Positions 36,901-46,233 of a DNA stretch of 64,000 nt are shown here, piece by piece. Numbering within the stretch: position 1 is the stretch's first letter; each line of letters opens with the position of its first letter. Source of the DNA: CAITNM01 sp037138055 (GTDB taxonomy: Bacteria > Pseudomonadota > Alphaproteobacteria > Paracaedibacterales > CAITNM01). The notes below the pieces were generated by a model, which was given only the letters and a program-made list of their open reading frames with translations, was not told the DNA's origin and ran no database searches. The stretch is from contig JBAXJB010000001.1 in NCBI GenBank assembly GCA_037138055.1, positions 32,303 through 96,302 of the forward strand, given 5' to 3'. The position numbers were made by a program, and so were the translations under genes.

Positions 36901-36922
36901 AGATATTTCTCTATAGTTCTAC
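36889..36922. repeat. 15-pair perfect inverted repeat over the def and infB stops
   Basis: GTAGAACTATAGAGA (36889-36903) is exactly complementary to TCTCTATAGTTCTAC (36908-36922), with the loop TATT. The left arm carries the def stop (TAG 36898-36900) and the right arm carries the infB stop (minus-strand TAG at 36921-36919). The two arms are used in different reading frames. No T-tract follows in either direction, so it is hairpin-like rather than a textbook terminator. Confidence 0.85.
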
Positions 36923-39462
36923 AACTTCCTAGCAATCGACTCGATTTCAAAGCACTCAATAATATCACCTTCGCGAATGTCATTATAGTTTTCAAAGGCC
37001 ATACCACATTCAAATGCTTCTTTCACTTCTTTTACTTCGTCTTTGAAGCGTTTAAGTGTTTTTAATGTGCCTTCATGTATTACAATGCTGTCACGCAACA
37101 AGCGTACCTTTGCGCCACGTTTCACTACGCCTTCGGTTATGTAGCACCCTGCAACTTTACCAATGCCTGTAATGTTAAATACGTTACGTATGGCGGCATT
37201 TCCAAGATATTTTTCTTTCAATGTTGGCGCTAATAGGCCGCTTAGCATTGTTTTAATATCATCAATTACATCATAAATAATTGAATAATAACGAATGTCT
37301 AAGCCATCTCTTCGTGCAAGGTCTCTGGCTTGTGGATTTGCACGCACGTTAAATCCAACGATAATTCCTCCAGAAGCGCGGGCAAGAGTAACGTCACTTT
37401 CGTTAATTCCTCCAACACCACCGTGTAAAATTCGTGGGGCCACTTCCGTACCACTTAATTTTTGTAAGCTCGATGTGATCGCTTCTAATGAGCCTTGAAC
37501 GTCAGTTTTAATGACAACAGGGAATTCTTTAATATCTCCAGCTGCAATCTGGCTCATGATTGATTCCATGGAAGTCTTTACTCTAGATTTTGCTATTTGG
37601 TCACGTTTTCTATGAGTACGTGATTCTGCAATTTCACGAGCTTTTGCTTCACTTTCAACAACCAAAAATTCATGGCCTGCAGTAGGAACGCCGTTAAATC
37701 CTAAGACCTCAACAGGAACTGAAGGTCCTGCTTGTTTGATAGGTTTTCCATGATCGTTAACCATTGCACGAACCTTGCCCCATTCAGAGCCTGCTACAAC
37801 AATATCACCGACTTCAAGCGTACCATTTTGAACAAGAAGGGTCACAACCGTGCCGCGGCCGCGATCAACTTTAGCCTCGACTACGGCGCCTAATGCACTT
37901 CTATTTGGATTAGCTTTTGGCTCAATGACTTCTGCTTGCAAAAGAATAACTTCTTCTAATTTTTCAAGATTCCTAAGCTCTTTCGCTGAAACTTCAACGC
38001 TCAGGACATCTCCACCAAATTCTTCCAAAATTATGTCGTGGCTTAATAATTCACTGCGGACTCGCTCTGGGTTTGCGTCTGGCTTATCAATTTTGTTAAT
38101 GGCAACAACTATTGGCACACCAGCGGCTTTTGCATGGTTAATTGCTTCAATGGTTTGCTCCATGATTCCATCGTCTGCAGCCACAACAAGAACGACAACG
38201 TCTGTGACGTTTGCTCCTCGAGCGCGCATTTCACTGAAAGCAGCATGACCTGGTGTATCAATAAAGGTGATCTTTTTACCAGATGCCATCGTAACTTGAT
38301 ATGCACCAATATGCTGAGTTATTCCCCCAGCTTCACCAGCAACTACGTCTGTTTTCCGCAAAGCGTCCAGTAGTGACGTTTTTCCATGATCAACGTGTCC
38401 CATCACAGTCACAATAGGCGCACGGGAAACTAAATCAGCTGCGTTATCTTCTGCTCCCTTAAGTCCAATCTCAATATCTGAATCAGATACACGTTTGGGA
38501 GTATGACCGAATTCAGCGCAGATCAATTCAGCTGTATCAGCGTCAATAATCTGATTAATAGTCACCATCATGCCTAGTTTCATTAATGATTTAACCACAT
38601 CACCAGAACGAACAGCCATACGGTTAGCAAGTTCACCAACTACAATGGTTTCAGGGATAATTACTTCTCGCACTATTTTTTGTGCATCCTGTTGATCAGC
38701 GCCATGTTGCTGACGCATTTTCTTTTGATTCATGCGTTTCATAGCAGCAATAGAGCGTGAACGTTGTTCAGTGTCGTCTGCTAACAATCTAGCCTGAGTA
38801 TTCCTGTCTAATTTTTTAGGGGCTTCGCTCAATGTTTTTTTAGCTGGAACCACAACTTTTTTCGGAGCTTCCGCTCTGTAAACAACGGCTTTGCGTTTTG
38901 CTGCTACTGCTTCTTCATCGTCAGCCACCACGAAATCATCTTTTGGTTTTGCTGGATGTTTTGAATCACTTCTTTGTGGAGTTTTTACAAGTTCTCCAGG
39001 TGCTGGTGGTAAAGTGGCAGCCATAAGTTCTAGACTTACAAGCTCAATACGTTTTTGTTCAAGAATTTCTGAATCTTTTGCTGACTCTTCAGGTTCTTGA
39101 TTACGGGAACGTCGTTCTTGCTGCCTTGCTTGTTCTTCTAAAGCTGATTTTACTGCCTTTAAACGAGCATCTAGCTCACCATGAGTAAGCCCACGAAGAG
39201 TTTCCGGTAAATTAGCCTCATTCACATTAACAGGTTCTATAGGTTTTTCTACCTGCGATCCTATTTTTTTGCGTTTAACCTCAACGTCCACAGTTTTTGT
39301 GCGGCCGTGTGTAAAGCTTTGTTGCACTTGTCCTTCTGCAGGACGCTTAACCTCAAGTCTTTTTCCTAAGGTAAGTGTTTTTTTCTTAACTAGCGCATCA
39401 CCTTGCTCCGTTGCTTGAGCCTCGGTATTGTTTGCTTGTCCCGTTTGCGACTCCAACGCCAT
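36919..39462 (-). CDS. infB: translation initiation factor IF-2
   Basis: IF-2 is the GTPase that brings fMet-tRNA to the 30S subunit and drives subunit joining. From ATG 39462 (AGGAT just upstream and seven bases after the nusA stop) it is 847 residues. It has a long charged N-terminal region (residues 1-300), an IF2_N segment around LANRMAVRSGDVVKSL, then the G domain with VMGHVDHGKTSLLD, DTPGHAAF and NKID, and the C-terminal IF-2 domains. It ends the xerD-rimP-nusA-infB run. The ylxR, rbfA and truB genes that often accompany infB are not here. Confidence 0.97.
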   Translation of the reverse strand: MALESQTGQANNTEAQATEQGDALVKKKTLTLGKRLEVKRPAEGQVQQSFTHGRTKTVDVEVKRKKIGSQVEKPIEPVNVNEANLPETLRGLTHGELDARLKAVKSALEEQARQQERRSRNQEPEESAKDSEILEQKRIELVSLELMAATLPPAPGELVKTPQRSDSKHPAKPKDDFVVADDEEAVAAKRKAVVYRAEAPKKVVVPAKKTLSEAPKKLDRNTQARLLADDTEQRSRSIAAMKRMNQKKMRQQHGADQQDAQKIVREVIIPETIVVGELANRMAVRSGDVVKSLMKLGMMVTINQIIDADTAELICAEFGHTPKRVSDSDIEIGLKGAEDNAADLVSRAPIVTVMGHVDHGKTSLLDALRKTDVVAGEAGGITQHIGAYQVTMASGKKITFIDTPGHAAFSEMRARGANVTDVVVLVVAADDGIMEQTIEAINHAKAAGVPIVVAINKIDKPDANPERVRSELLSHDIILEEFGGDVLSVEVSAKELRNLEKLEEVILLQAEVIEPKANPNRSALGAVVEAKVDRGRGTVVTLLVQNGTLEVGDIVVAGSEWGKVRAMVNDHGKPIKQAGPSVPVEVLGFNGVPTAGHEFLVVESEAKAREIAESRTHRKRDQIAKSRVKTSMESIMSQIAAGDIKEFPVVIKTDVQGSLEAITSSLQKLSGTEVAPRILHGGVGGINESDVTLARASGGIIVGFNVRANPQARDLARRDGLDIRYYSIIYDVIDDIKTMLSGLLAPTLKEKYLGNAAIRNVFNITGIGKVAGCYITEGVVKRGAKVRLLRDSIVIHEGTLKTLKRFKDEVKEVKEAFECGMAFENYNDIREGDIIECFEIESIARKL

Positions 39463-39469
39463 ACATATC

Positions 39470-40999
39470 CTATTCTTGGTTAAACCAGTGCTCACGAGCT
39501 TTCATGATGATGGCATTAGCCACTTCAATATCCATAACCCCTGCACCAATAATTTCTTGTAACTCATCTCCAGCAAGCTCCGCTAAATCTTCACGTATTT
39601 TTACGCTTTTTTCTGCTAGCTTTACCAACATCTGTGATGTTAATCCAAGACCGTACATATCTTCAGCAACGCCAAGTGCATCACACTTCTCTTTCATTAT
39701 GGCATCCAAATTTTCAAGATAAGCCTTGCCTCTAGATTGCAGCTCATTAGCTGTATCTTCATCGATACCTTCGATTCTCAAAAATTCGTCTATATCGATA
39801 GTTGCGACTTCTTCAATGGTTTCAAAGCCTTCAGAAATTAATAATTGAGCGAACATTTCATCTATATCTAGCGCTTCAATGAATAAATTCATTTTGCTTT
39901 CATTTTCCTGTGCACGACGACTTACGTCGTCGTCTTCAGTAATAATGTCAATTTTCCAGCCTGTAAGCTGTGAAGCTAGGCGTACATTTTGTCCACGTCT
40001 GCCGATAGCCAAACTTAACTGGTCTTCAGCCACAATTACATCTATACGATGTTGGTCTTCATCAATAACAACCCTAGAAATTTCAGCAGGGGCAAGTGCG
40101 TTTACGATAAAAGTGGCTGGATTGTTTGTCCATGTAATAATGTCAACTTTTTCACCTTGCAGTTCGTTCACAATAATCTGCACACGACTGCCGCGCATGC
40201 CAACGCAAGAACCAACAGGATCTAAGTTTGGGTCAGATGTGTAAACAGCCATTTTTGCACGACTACCTGGATCACGTGCAATAGCTTTAATCTCAATAAT
40301 ATTATCATAAATTTCTGGTACTTCTTGTTCAAAAAGTTTAGCCATAAACTTAGGATGTGAGCGCGACAACACAACCATTGGGCCGCGTGAATCAGGTTTT
40401 AAATCGTGAATGATTGCTCGAACTCTGTCACCAACACGGTAGCTTTCTCGAGGAATCAGATCATCCTTACGCAAAATACCCTCGGCTTTTCCAAGGTCAA
40501 CGATAACATTTCCAAATTCGACACGTTTAACTAACGCATTTACCACGTCGCCAATACGATTTTTGAATTCTTCATGTTGACGAGCGCGCTCTGCATCACG
40601 AACCTTTTGAAAAATAATTTGGCGCGCACTTTGTGCTGCAATTCTTCCAAATTCAAGAGGAGGAAGCTCTTCTTCCAAAAGGTCATCAATTTTTGCATCA
40701 GGATAATCTAGAAGCGCTGTTTCAAGCGTAACTTGATTAATAGGGTCTTCAATCAGCTCCACAACCATCAAGCAACGAACTGTCTGTACATGCCCTGTTT
40801 CACGGTCAATATTGACGCGAATGTCATGTTCCATTCCGTATTTTTGTTTTGCAGTACGCTGCATCGCAAGTTCCATGGCAACAATCACTTCTTCGCGATC
40901 AATGCCTTTTTCACGTGCAACCACATCAGCCACTTGAATTAATTCATGTCTTGGATGTTGAATTGCGTTTTCCACAGGCTTTAATTTTCTGCTTGCCAT
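39470..40999 (-). CDS. nusA: transcription termination/antitermination factor NusA
   Basis: NusA binds RNA polymerase and modulates pausing, termination and antitermination. The 509-residue protein has the N-terminal polymerase-binding domain (EEVIVAMELAMQ), an S1 domain (NALVKRVEFGNVIVDLG...GILRKDDLI), two KH domains (GMRGSRVQIIVNELQGEKVDI and IGRRGQNVRLASQLTGWKI) and C-terminal helical repeats of the acidic type. Length is normal. It lies between rimP (24 bases) and infB (7 bases). Confidence 0.97.
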   Translation of the reverse strand: MASRKLKPVENAIQHPRHELIQVADVVAREKGIDREEVIVAMELAMQRTAKQKYGMEHDIRVNIDRETGHVQTVRCLMVVELIEDPINQVTLETALLDYPDAKIDDLLEEELPPLEFGRIAAQSARQIIFQKVRDAERARQHEEFKNRIGDVVNALVKRVEFGNVIVDLGKAEGILRKDDLIPRESYRVGDRVRAIIHDLKPDSRGPMVVLSRSHPKFMAKLFEQEVPEIYDNIIEIKAIARDPGSRAKMAVYTSDPNLDPVGSCVGMRGSRVQIIVNELQGEKVDIITWTNNPATFIVNALAPAEISRVVIDEDQHRIDVIVAEDQLSLAIGRRGQNVRLASQLTGWKIDIITEDDDVSRRAQENESKMNLFIEALDIDEMFAQLLISEGFETIEEVATIDIDEFLRIEGIDEDTANELQSRGKAYLENLDAIMKEKCDALGVAEDMYGLGLTSQMLVKLAEKSVKIREDLAELAGDELQEIIGAGVMDIEVANAIIMKAREHWFNQE

Positions 41000-41023
41000 G
41001 GTATCCCTATATCAATCTTTCTT

Positions 41024-41497
41024 CTAAATAGAATTAGTCAAATTTGCCTGGCGGATATCGCCATAGCGAATGTCGATACGATCTGATCCACTATCAAGGG
41101 GGTGCTTCAGGTGTAAAGAAATACCTTCATCAGAAGCTTTTTCTAAAAACCCTTGGAAATTCTTACGATTCTCAACAGGCAATATTGTTTTTACCACAAT
41201 TTCTAAGCCAAGGAAACGTTTATAATCTTTTGGCTGTGTAATAGGTCTTTCTGGGCCTGGAGACGATATTTCCAATACATAAGCACCAGAAATAGGATCA
41301 TCTACATTCAAATGAACAGATAAAGTTCTACTTACCTGTGCGCAATCATCTACATTAATTGGTTGCTCGTCCAATTTTTCAATCATAACCTGTAGCGTTT
41401 TGCGCGTCATGCCAGTTATTTGGACGCGCACAATTCCATATCCCATAGGATTAACAATGGAATCAAATTTTTCGTGAAGAGAATCTATTAGTTGCAT
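41024..41497 (-). CDS. rimP: ribosome maturation factor RimP
   Basis: RimP assists early 30S subunit assembly. From ATG 41497 it is 157 residues; AAGGAAG lies six bases upstream of this codon and decides the start over a longer frame that would overlap xerD. The RimP core is visible in GYGIVRVQITG, the conserved DDCAQVSRTLSVHLN, and YVLEISSPGPERPI. It precedes nusA in the conserved rimP-nusA-infB arrangement. Confidence 0.95.
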   Translation of the reverse strand: MQLIDSLHEKFDSIVNPMGYGIVRVQITGMTRKTLQVMIEKLDEQPINVDDCAQVSRTLSVHLNVDDPISGAYVLEISSPGPERPITQPKDYKRFLGLEIVVKTILPVENRKNFQGFLEKASDEGISLHLKHPLDSGSDRIDIRYGDIRQANLTNSI

Positions 41498-41534
41498 ACA
41501 AACTTCCTTAAGCCATATCGGTAAGGTAGGTATT

Positions 41535-42455
41535 TTATTTATTGATTTCAAGTTTTTTGTTTATTTTTTTAGCAATAGGATGATGTTCTTGCACAAGTTG
41601 GTATACAGATATAGGCATCACATGGGTGTATATTTGGGTGGTTGCTATGTCACTGTGACCTAGTAATTTTTGAATGGTTAGTAAATCAGATCCACCCTGT
41701 AAAAGGTGTGTAGCAAAGCTATGACGAAACACATGAGGTGAAATCATCGTCGGATTTAGGCCAAATTCTAAAGCAGTTTCTTTTATTAATTGTCCTACTC
41801 GTTGACGTGTAAGGCACCCCTCTTTACTCCTTGATGCAAAAAGAAAAACTGAGCTTTTTGGGCCACTTACAAAAATTTCTCTAACTTTTAAATACGTAAA
41901 TAATGCCTCTATACATGTGTCATTTAATGGCACCAATCTTTCTTTGTTGCCCTTGCCTTTCACTAAAATCATTGGTTGAGCTGTAGCGCCTTTAACAACA
42001 CAATTTACGGGCAGTCTAATAAGCTCAGTTACTCGAAGACCAGAAGCATATAACAACTCTAAAATGGCCCTTATTCTAATGTGAGCAGGTTCCGTTGCAT
42101 TTCTCAAAAAATCTAAAAAATCTCCCATTTGTTTAGAAGAAACTACTTTAGGTAAGGTTGCTGGGCTTTTTGCCGTCTTTATATGTAAACATGGGTTACT
42201 AGCAATGGTTCCTTCATTAAATAGAAAAAGATAAAATTGTTTAAGTGTTGAAATTCGTCTGTTTATTGTGCTGACTTTAAATTCTTTGGAAAATAAATCC
42301 TGAATATATCCTTCTATATCAGCTTTTAAAACATTTAATGCTGATTTGTTGATCCATTTTGTAAAGTGGTTCAGATCTCTCTGGTATGCTTCTAGCGTGT
42401 TTAAAGAAGCATTACGATCAGCCGCTTGTGATTCAAGAAATAAATCTATTTGCAT
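41535..42455 (-). CDS. xerD: site-specific tyrosine recombinase XerD
   Basis: XerD with XerC resolves chromosome dimers at dif near the replication terminus under FtsK control. The 306-residue protein has the SAM-like core-binding domain (NTLEAYQRDL) and catalytic domain with the Arg in YASGLRVTELI, Lys in GKGNKERLVP, HVFRHSFATHLL, LLGHSDIATTQIYTH with the nucleophile Tyr. The C-terminal tail VQEHHPIAK and HSDIATTQ pattern favour XerD over XerC. It lies upstream of rimP. The partner XerC is encoded at 60994-61902. Confidence 0.92.
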   Translation of the reverse strand: MQIDLFLESQAADRNASLNTLEAYQRDLNHFTKWINKSALNVLKADIEGYIQDLFSKEFKVSTINRRISTLKQFYLFLFNEGTIASNPCLHIKTAKSPATLPKVVSSKQMGDFLDFLRNATEPAHIRIRAILELLYASGLRVTELIRLPVNCVVKGATAQPMILVKGKGNKERLVPLNDTCIEALFTYLKVREIFVSGPKSSVFLFASRSKEGCLTRQRVGQLIKETALEFGLNPTMISPHVFRHSFATHLLQGGSDLLTIQKLLGHSDIATTQIYTHVMPISVYQLVQEHHPIAKKINKKLEINK

Positions 42456-42554
42456 ACTTAGATTATTAACACTATATCAGAGGGCTTTACTACAGATAAT
42501 TCTTCGTGAAATACTATTAGTGTAAACCTTATCAACTTATGTGGTGTTATTACT

Positions 42555-43532
42555 ATGGATATGACTTGTACAGCAGACCCAAACTTTCTTGCAACAGCTA
42601 TTGCTGTGATGATATTACTTCTTGTTCCAATGGCGTTACCCATTATAAGAAGTATCCCTAACTTTAATGTTTCAAAAGTATCCTCCATTGGAGGAGGAAT
42701 GGCCATGGCAGCGGTATTTGTGTTCATGGTTCCAGACGTTGTCGCAAAAATAAGCACTGTTGCCGCGAACACGAATATAGAGTTCTTAAAGCAAGAGCAC
42801 CACCTAATGTTTTTGGTGTTTACTACTTTTCTTGTGGCTTTTTGTACAATGTATGCTTTGGAAAAAGTAGCTCTTGATCGAACAAAAGTGAAGGCCGAGC
42901 CTAGTCTTTTTGTGTTTTATCTTCACATGGGAATACTCTGCGCTATGCTGATTGCTTTAGTGAGTTCATTTCCTGTTCTCGCAAAAGCAAGTTTTTACGC
43001 AATTGGCATAGTCTGTTCATTGGCCGTTTTTGAGATTTTTCTCGAAGAAGTTGCTCTTTTGAAGCACTTTGGAGCGTTATATTCTCATGTTGGGCGTTAT
43101 ATAGTGATGCTTGCTATTGTGATAGGGTGGGCGCTGGGACTAAAGTTTATCACTCAGGAAAGTAGTGTGTTTACTTTAATGACGCAAGCCTTCGTCATTG
43201 GCATGATTCTTACCGCGGTTGTGAAAGGTGAGTTTGACCTAATTAATCAATCCAACAATTATATCATTTTCATTGTTTCAGCTTTTACAAAGGTTTTGAT
43301 TGTATTAGGTTTGATTAACATTGAAGATGCAAATGTGGCTAAAAGAGCAGCTATGCCTAAGCCTCAACCTCCCAAAGCTCAGGCGGATATTCATGTGCTT
43401 CCTGCTCCTGGCTCTACTTCTGCAGCACCACCAAATTTAGACATGGCGGCCGGGCCTGCAGGTCCAGTAAATCCTGGAGCGACTCCTGGGGCATCTCCAA
43501 ACCCAGTTCCACCTCCACCTGCTCAATACTAA
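42555..43532 (+). CDS. ZIP-like multispanning membrane protein with Pro/Ala/Gly tail
   Basis: The 325-residue protein has about eight hydrophobic segments and a pattern in the second helix, SSIGGGMAMAAVFVFMVPDV, reminiscent of the GGG..A.VF.HL.PE helix of ZIP metal transporter relatives; the metal-binding His/Glu of true ZIPs are not clearly kept here. Its function is therefore uncertain. The last 60 residues or so form a hydrophilic low-complexity tail rich in Pro, Ala and Gly. It begins divergently from xerD with a 99-base gap and ends at a strong intrinsic terminator. Confidence 0.6.
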   Translation: MDMTCTADPNFLATAIAVMILLLVPMALPIIRSIPNFNVSKVSSIGGGMAMAAVFVFMVPDVVAKISTVAANTNIEFLKQEHHLMFLVFTTFLVAFCTMYALEKVALDRTKVKAEPSLFVFYLHMGILCAMLIALVSSFPVLAKASFYAIGIVCSLAVFEIFLEEVALLKHFGALYSHVGRYIVMLAIVIGWALGLKFITQESSVFTLMTQAFVIGMILTAVVKGEFDLINQSNNYIIFIVSAFTKVLIVLGLINIEDANVAKRAAMPKPQPPKAQADIHVLPAPGSTSAAPPNLDMAAGPAGPVNPGATPGASPNPVPPPPAQY

Positions 43533-43544
43533 TTTTTAAACAGA

Positions 43545-43577
43545 GCCCAGCATTATTTTACTTGCTGGGCTTTTTTA
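43545..43577 (+). terminator. intrinsic terminator after the ZIP-like gene
   Basis: GCCCAGCA (43545-43552) pairs with TGCTGGGC (43563-43570) around a ten-base loop and is followed by TTTTTTA. It lies 13 bases after the stop of the ZIP-like gene and right before the end of the convergent ABC1-kinase gene. It is the clearest terminator in the window. Confidence 0.9.
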
Positions 43578-44849
43578 TCACGTATAAATTCCGTTGATAA
43601 TTTCTTCAAAAAGCTTATGCCAGTTTTGTTCCGCACCAATGCGCATTAAAACAGATCCTATGCCAACCGCGGCACGATCCATAAATACAAATTCTCGCGG
43701 CGGTTTTATCCCACCTAATTCATGTAGTTTTTTATGAACATCTCGGGCCACTATCCAACCTTTTTTACCTCCATTTACATCTTGAATAGGGCGAACTTTA
43801 TTTTCGAGTAAGGGCTCATATAATAACTTTGCCCATTGATTTAGCACATCAATCAGCTCATTAGAAATGTTACTGAATCCCCAACGTTTATAGGCATCCA
43901 CAGCCAAGTCTGGCTTGTTGTCTCTAAAAGCAATATATAGATCGACTACGGCTTGCAAAAACTGTTTTTCAAATCTACGCACACATCCAAAATCAAGTAA
44001 GCAAATTCGACCATCATCTAGAATTAAATAATTTCCAGGATGGGGATCTCCATGCAATATATTGAAACGATAGAGTGGCCAATACCAAGCCAAGAACAGC
44101 TTGCGCCCTAATTCATTACGAACATCACTAGGGCATGAAATATACTCAAGCGCAGGCTTTCCTTCAATCCATTCCATTGTTAAAAGACGCTTAGTTGAAA
44201 GCTCTGAGTATATTTTTGGCACGACAACAAAATCAAACTGATTATTCAAAATATTTCTAAATTGTTCAAGATTTTTTGCTTCTAAAGTGTAATCCAGCTC
44301 TTCATATAGTCGGTCTCGAATTTCTTCGGCTATATCATGAGTATCTATAGATTTGTTGAAAGACTGGTAAATATTTAAAACCATATCTAATTGTTTTAAA
44401 TCTGCACTGACAGTGGTTTCCATATCAGGGTACTGTAGTTTTACAGCAAGATTTTCACCCTGAATACTTACAGCTTTATGAATTTGTCCTAACGATGCAG
44501 CATGGGATGCTTTTAACGAAAAATCCTGGAACGAATCTCTCCAATTTTTCCCAAGCTCGCCAGTCATTCGCCGTCTTACAAAACCTTCTCCCATTGAAGG
44601 TGCATTCGATTGTAGTGTCATAAATTCTGCCGCAAATTCTGGAGGTAGGGCATCTGGTACGGTTGCTAAAAATTGAGCCATTTTCATAAATGGTCCCTTA
44701 AGCCCTCCGAAAGATTGACGTAATTTTTGTGCATAAGCTGCTTCATCGATATTCAATCCTAAGTATTCTTGAGCGCTAACCCGCATGCCAATCCCGGTTA
44801 GAGTTGTGCCCACATCGAATAGTCGCTTCAGTGTTTTAAAATGTTCCAT
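43578..44849 (-). CDS. ABC1/ADCK (UbiB-family) atypical kinase
   Basis: The 423-residue protein has the ABC1 hallmarks: KMAQFLATVPDALPPEF (the family KxGQ segment, with Ala in place of Gly), the Ala-rich HAASLGQIH loop, AVKLQYP with the ATP-site Lys, ELDYTLEAKN, HGDPHPGNYL and LLDFGCVR with the metal-binding Asp. Members support ubiquinone synthesis or lipid metabolism through ATPase or kinase activity. The KMAQ form and shorter length differ from canonical UbiB, so I give no gene symbol. It overlaps comF by 14 bases in a GST-comF-ABC1 operon. Confidence 0.88.
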   Translation of the reverse strand: MEHFKTLKRLFDVGTTLTGIGMRVSAQEYLGLNIDEAAYAQKLRQSFGGLKGPFMKMAQFLATVPDALPPEFAAEFMTLQSNAPSMGEGFVRRRMTGELGKNWRDSFQDFSLKASHAASLGQIHKAVSIQGENLAVKLQYPDMETTVSADLKQLDMVLNIYQSFNKSIDTHDIAEEIRDRLYEELDYTLEAKNLEQFRNILNNQFDFVVVPKIYSELSTKRLLTMEWIEGKPALEYISCPSDVRNELGRKLFLAWYWPLYRFNILHGDPHPGNYLILDDGRICLLDFGCVRRFEKQFLQAVVDLYIAFRDNKPDLAVDAYKRWGFSNISNELIDVLNQWAKLLYEPLLENKVRPIQDVNGGKKGWIVARDVHKKLHELGGIKPPREFVFMDRAAVGIGSVLMRIGAEQNWHKLFEEIINGIYT

Positions 44850-45567
44850 TATTTTCTTTTATAGCTCTGGCTATGGTCAGTACTTCAACTCTTGCTGCTC
44901 CTGCATTTAATAAAGCCTGAGCGCATGCATTGGCAGTTGCTCCGCTTGTAAGCACATCATCGATCAATAGTACATTTGCATTTTTTAAAATATTTTTAGA
45001 ATCAGTTACTGCAAATGCATCTTTAAGATTTTCATAGCGTAGCGATTTACTTTTGTGTCCCTGCGACGTGGTTGACTTTACGCGTTTTAAAAGATTTGGG
45101 TTAATTGCAACATTTGTATACTTTGCGATTAATTTTCCAAGTTCTGTTGCCTGATTATATTGACGGATGAAAAAACGCCACCAGTGCAAGGGGACTGGCA
45201 CAATAATACTAGTGTCATTAGGAAGACATCGTTGCATCCAGCCAAAAAGCATAGGGCCCAAGTGTAGTCCATCGTAATTTTTATATCTCAGCACAAGTTT
45301 TTTTACTGAATCATTGTAAATAAGCGGTGCGTGGGCTTTAGAAAAAACAGGGGGGTGTTTTAAGCAATCTGTGCATGGCATGTCATGATCAACATTATCT
45401 AGAGGAACACAACATACAGAACATTTAGGTGATGTTATAAATCTTAATTTGGGCCAGCAATCACTACACAAAGTGTATGGCTCTTTTGTTATTTCTCTAC
45501 ACAATGCGCATTGCGGTGGGAGCAAAAAATTAATCACAGCTTGCGCAGCAGGTGTGTTAAAAATCAC
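44836..45567 (-). CDS. comF: ComF-family double zinc ribbon phosphoribosyltransferase
   Basis: The 243-residue protein has an N-terminal double zinc ribbon with cysteine pairs (CALC, CSDC, CSVC, CTDC) and a C-terminal PRTase fold with the PRPP-binding motif VLLIDDVLTSGATA. ComF proteins are linked to natural transformation in some bacteria, by interaction with replication-restart or uptake proteins, but the alphaproteobacterial members are largely uncharacterised. It overlaps the GST gene upstream by four bases and the ABC1 gene downstream by 14. Confidence 0.9.
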   Translation of the reverse strand: MIFNTPAAQAVINFLLPPQCALCREITKEPYTLCSDCWPKLRFITSPKCSVCCVPLDNVDHDMPCTDCLKHPPVFSKAHAPLIYNDSVKKLVLRYKNYDGLHLGPMLFGWMQRCLPNDTSIIVPVPLHWWRFFIRQYNQATELGKLIAKYTNVAINPNLLKRVKSTTSQGHKSKSLRYENLKDAFAVTDSKNILKNANVLLIDDVLTSGATANACAQALLNAGAARVEVLTIARAIKENNGTF

Positions 45568-46202
45568 TTTTGTAAACGTGCTATGTTTGCAGGAACAGGA
45601 TGATCCTTAGCTTTTACGGTTTCTAGAAATGAGTGTTTTTGCATGTACCCATCGTACCAACGGTAGAGTTTTTCGTAGTTTTTTCGGAATGGCTCATCTG
45701 AAAAACGAAGATCAACGTAGGACAAAAACGTTGCTACACATAAATTTTCAAATAAGATTTCTCGATTTAGCTTAGTGTCTATACTCTCATCAAGATATTT
45801 CAGCCCACTGGTTAGCGCTAAGCGTTGACGATCGTACCAATCTTCACACTGCAAATGCTTTGGCCGAAAAAAATGTTCATATCTCATCGAAACTGCAGCA
45901 TCTGCCATGCCATCAACCAGGGCTTGTACTTTTAATGATTTAAACTTATCTGGCATCAGCGCAGTGGTTTTTCCTGCTTTATCCATAATGAATTCACAAA
46001 TTACCGATGAATCAAAGATGGTTTCATCAGCACTTATTTTTAAAGCAGGGATTTTACCCAAGGGATTTAGTTTTCTAAAAAATGTATCTGTTTGCCAGGG
46101 ATGAAATTCTTCAACGATAATATTTTTTGTTTGTTCGCAGGCTAAAATAACCGCTTTAACTTTGCATCCAAAAGGAGAGCTAGGAAATGAATAAAGTATC
46201 AT
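45564..46202 (-). CDS. glutathione S-transferase family protein
   Basis: The 212-residue protein has the thioredoxin-like N-terminal domain with LYSFPSSPFGCKVKAVI, the cis-Pro segment GKIPALKI and the glutathione-binding FDSSVICEFI, followed by an all-helical C-terminal domain. This is a complete soluble GST of the bacterial type, acting in detoxification or thiol metabolism; the substrate is unknown. Its start is 31 bases after nnrE and its end overlaps comF by four bases. Confidence 0.88.
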   Translation of the reverse strand: MILYSFPSSPFGCKVKAVILACEQTKNIIVEEFHPWQTDTFFRKLNPLGKIPALKISADETIFDSSVICEFIMDKAGKTTALMPDKFKSLKVQALVDGMADAAVSMRYEHFFRPKHLQCEDWYDRQRLALTSGLKYLDESIDTKLNREILFENLCVATFLSYVDLRFSDEPFRKNYEKLYRWYDGYMQKHSFLETVKAKDHPVPANIARLQK

Positions 46203-46233
46203 CGGTACAAATGCTAAAGTATCTTAGCCTATG

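Noticed and set aside
37850..38248. 132-codon rightward frame inside infB
   Set aside because: Antisense to the conserved G domain of IF-2; Ser/Thr/Arg-rich shadow of the real reading frame.
42458..42772. 104-codon leftward frame over the start of the ZIP-like gene
   Set aside because: It lies opposite strongly membrane-like codons of the real gene and its product shows no family features; it is a shadow frame.
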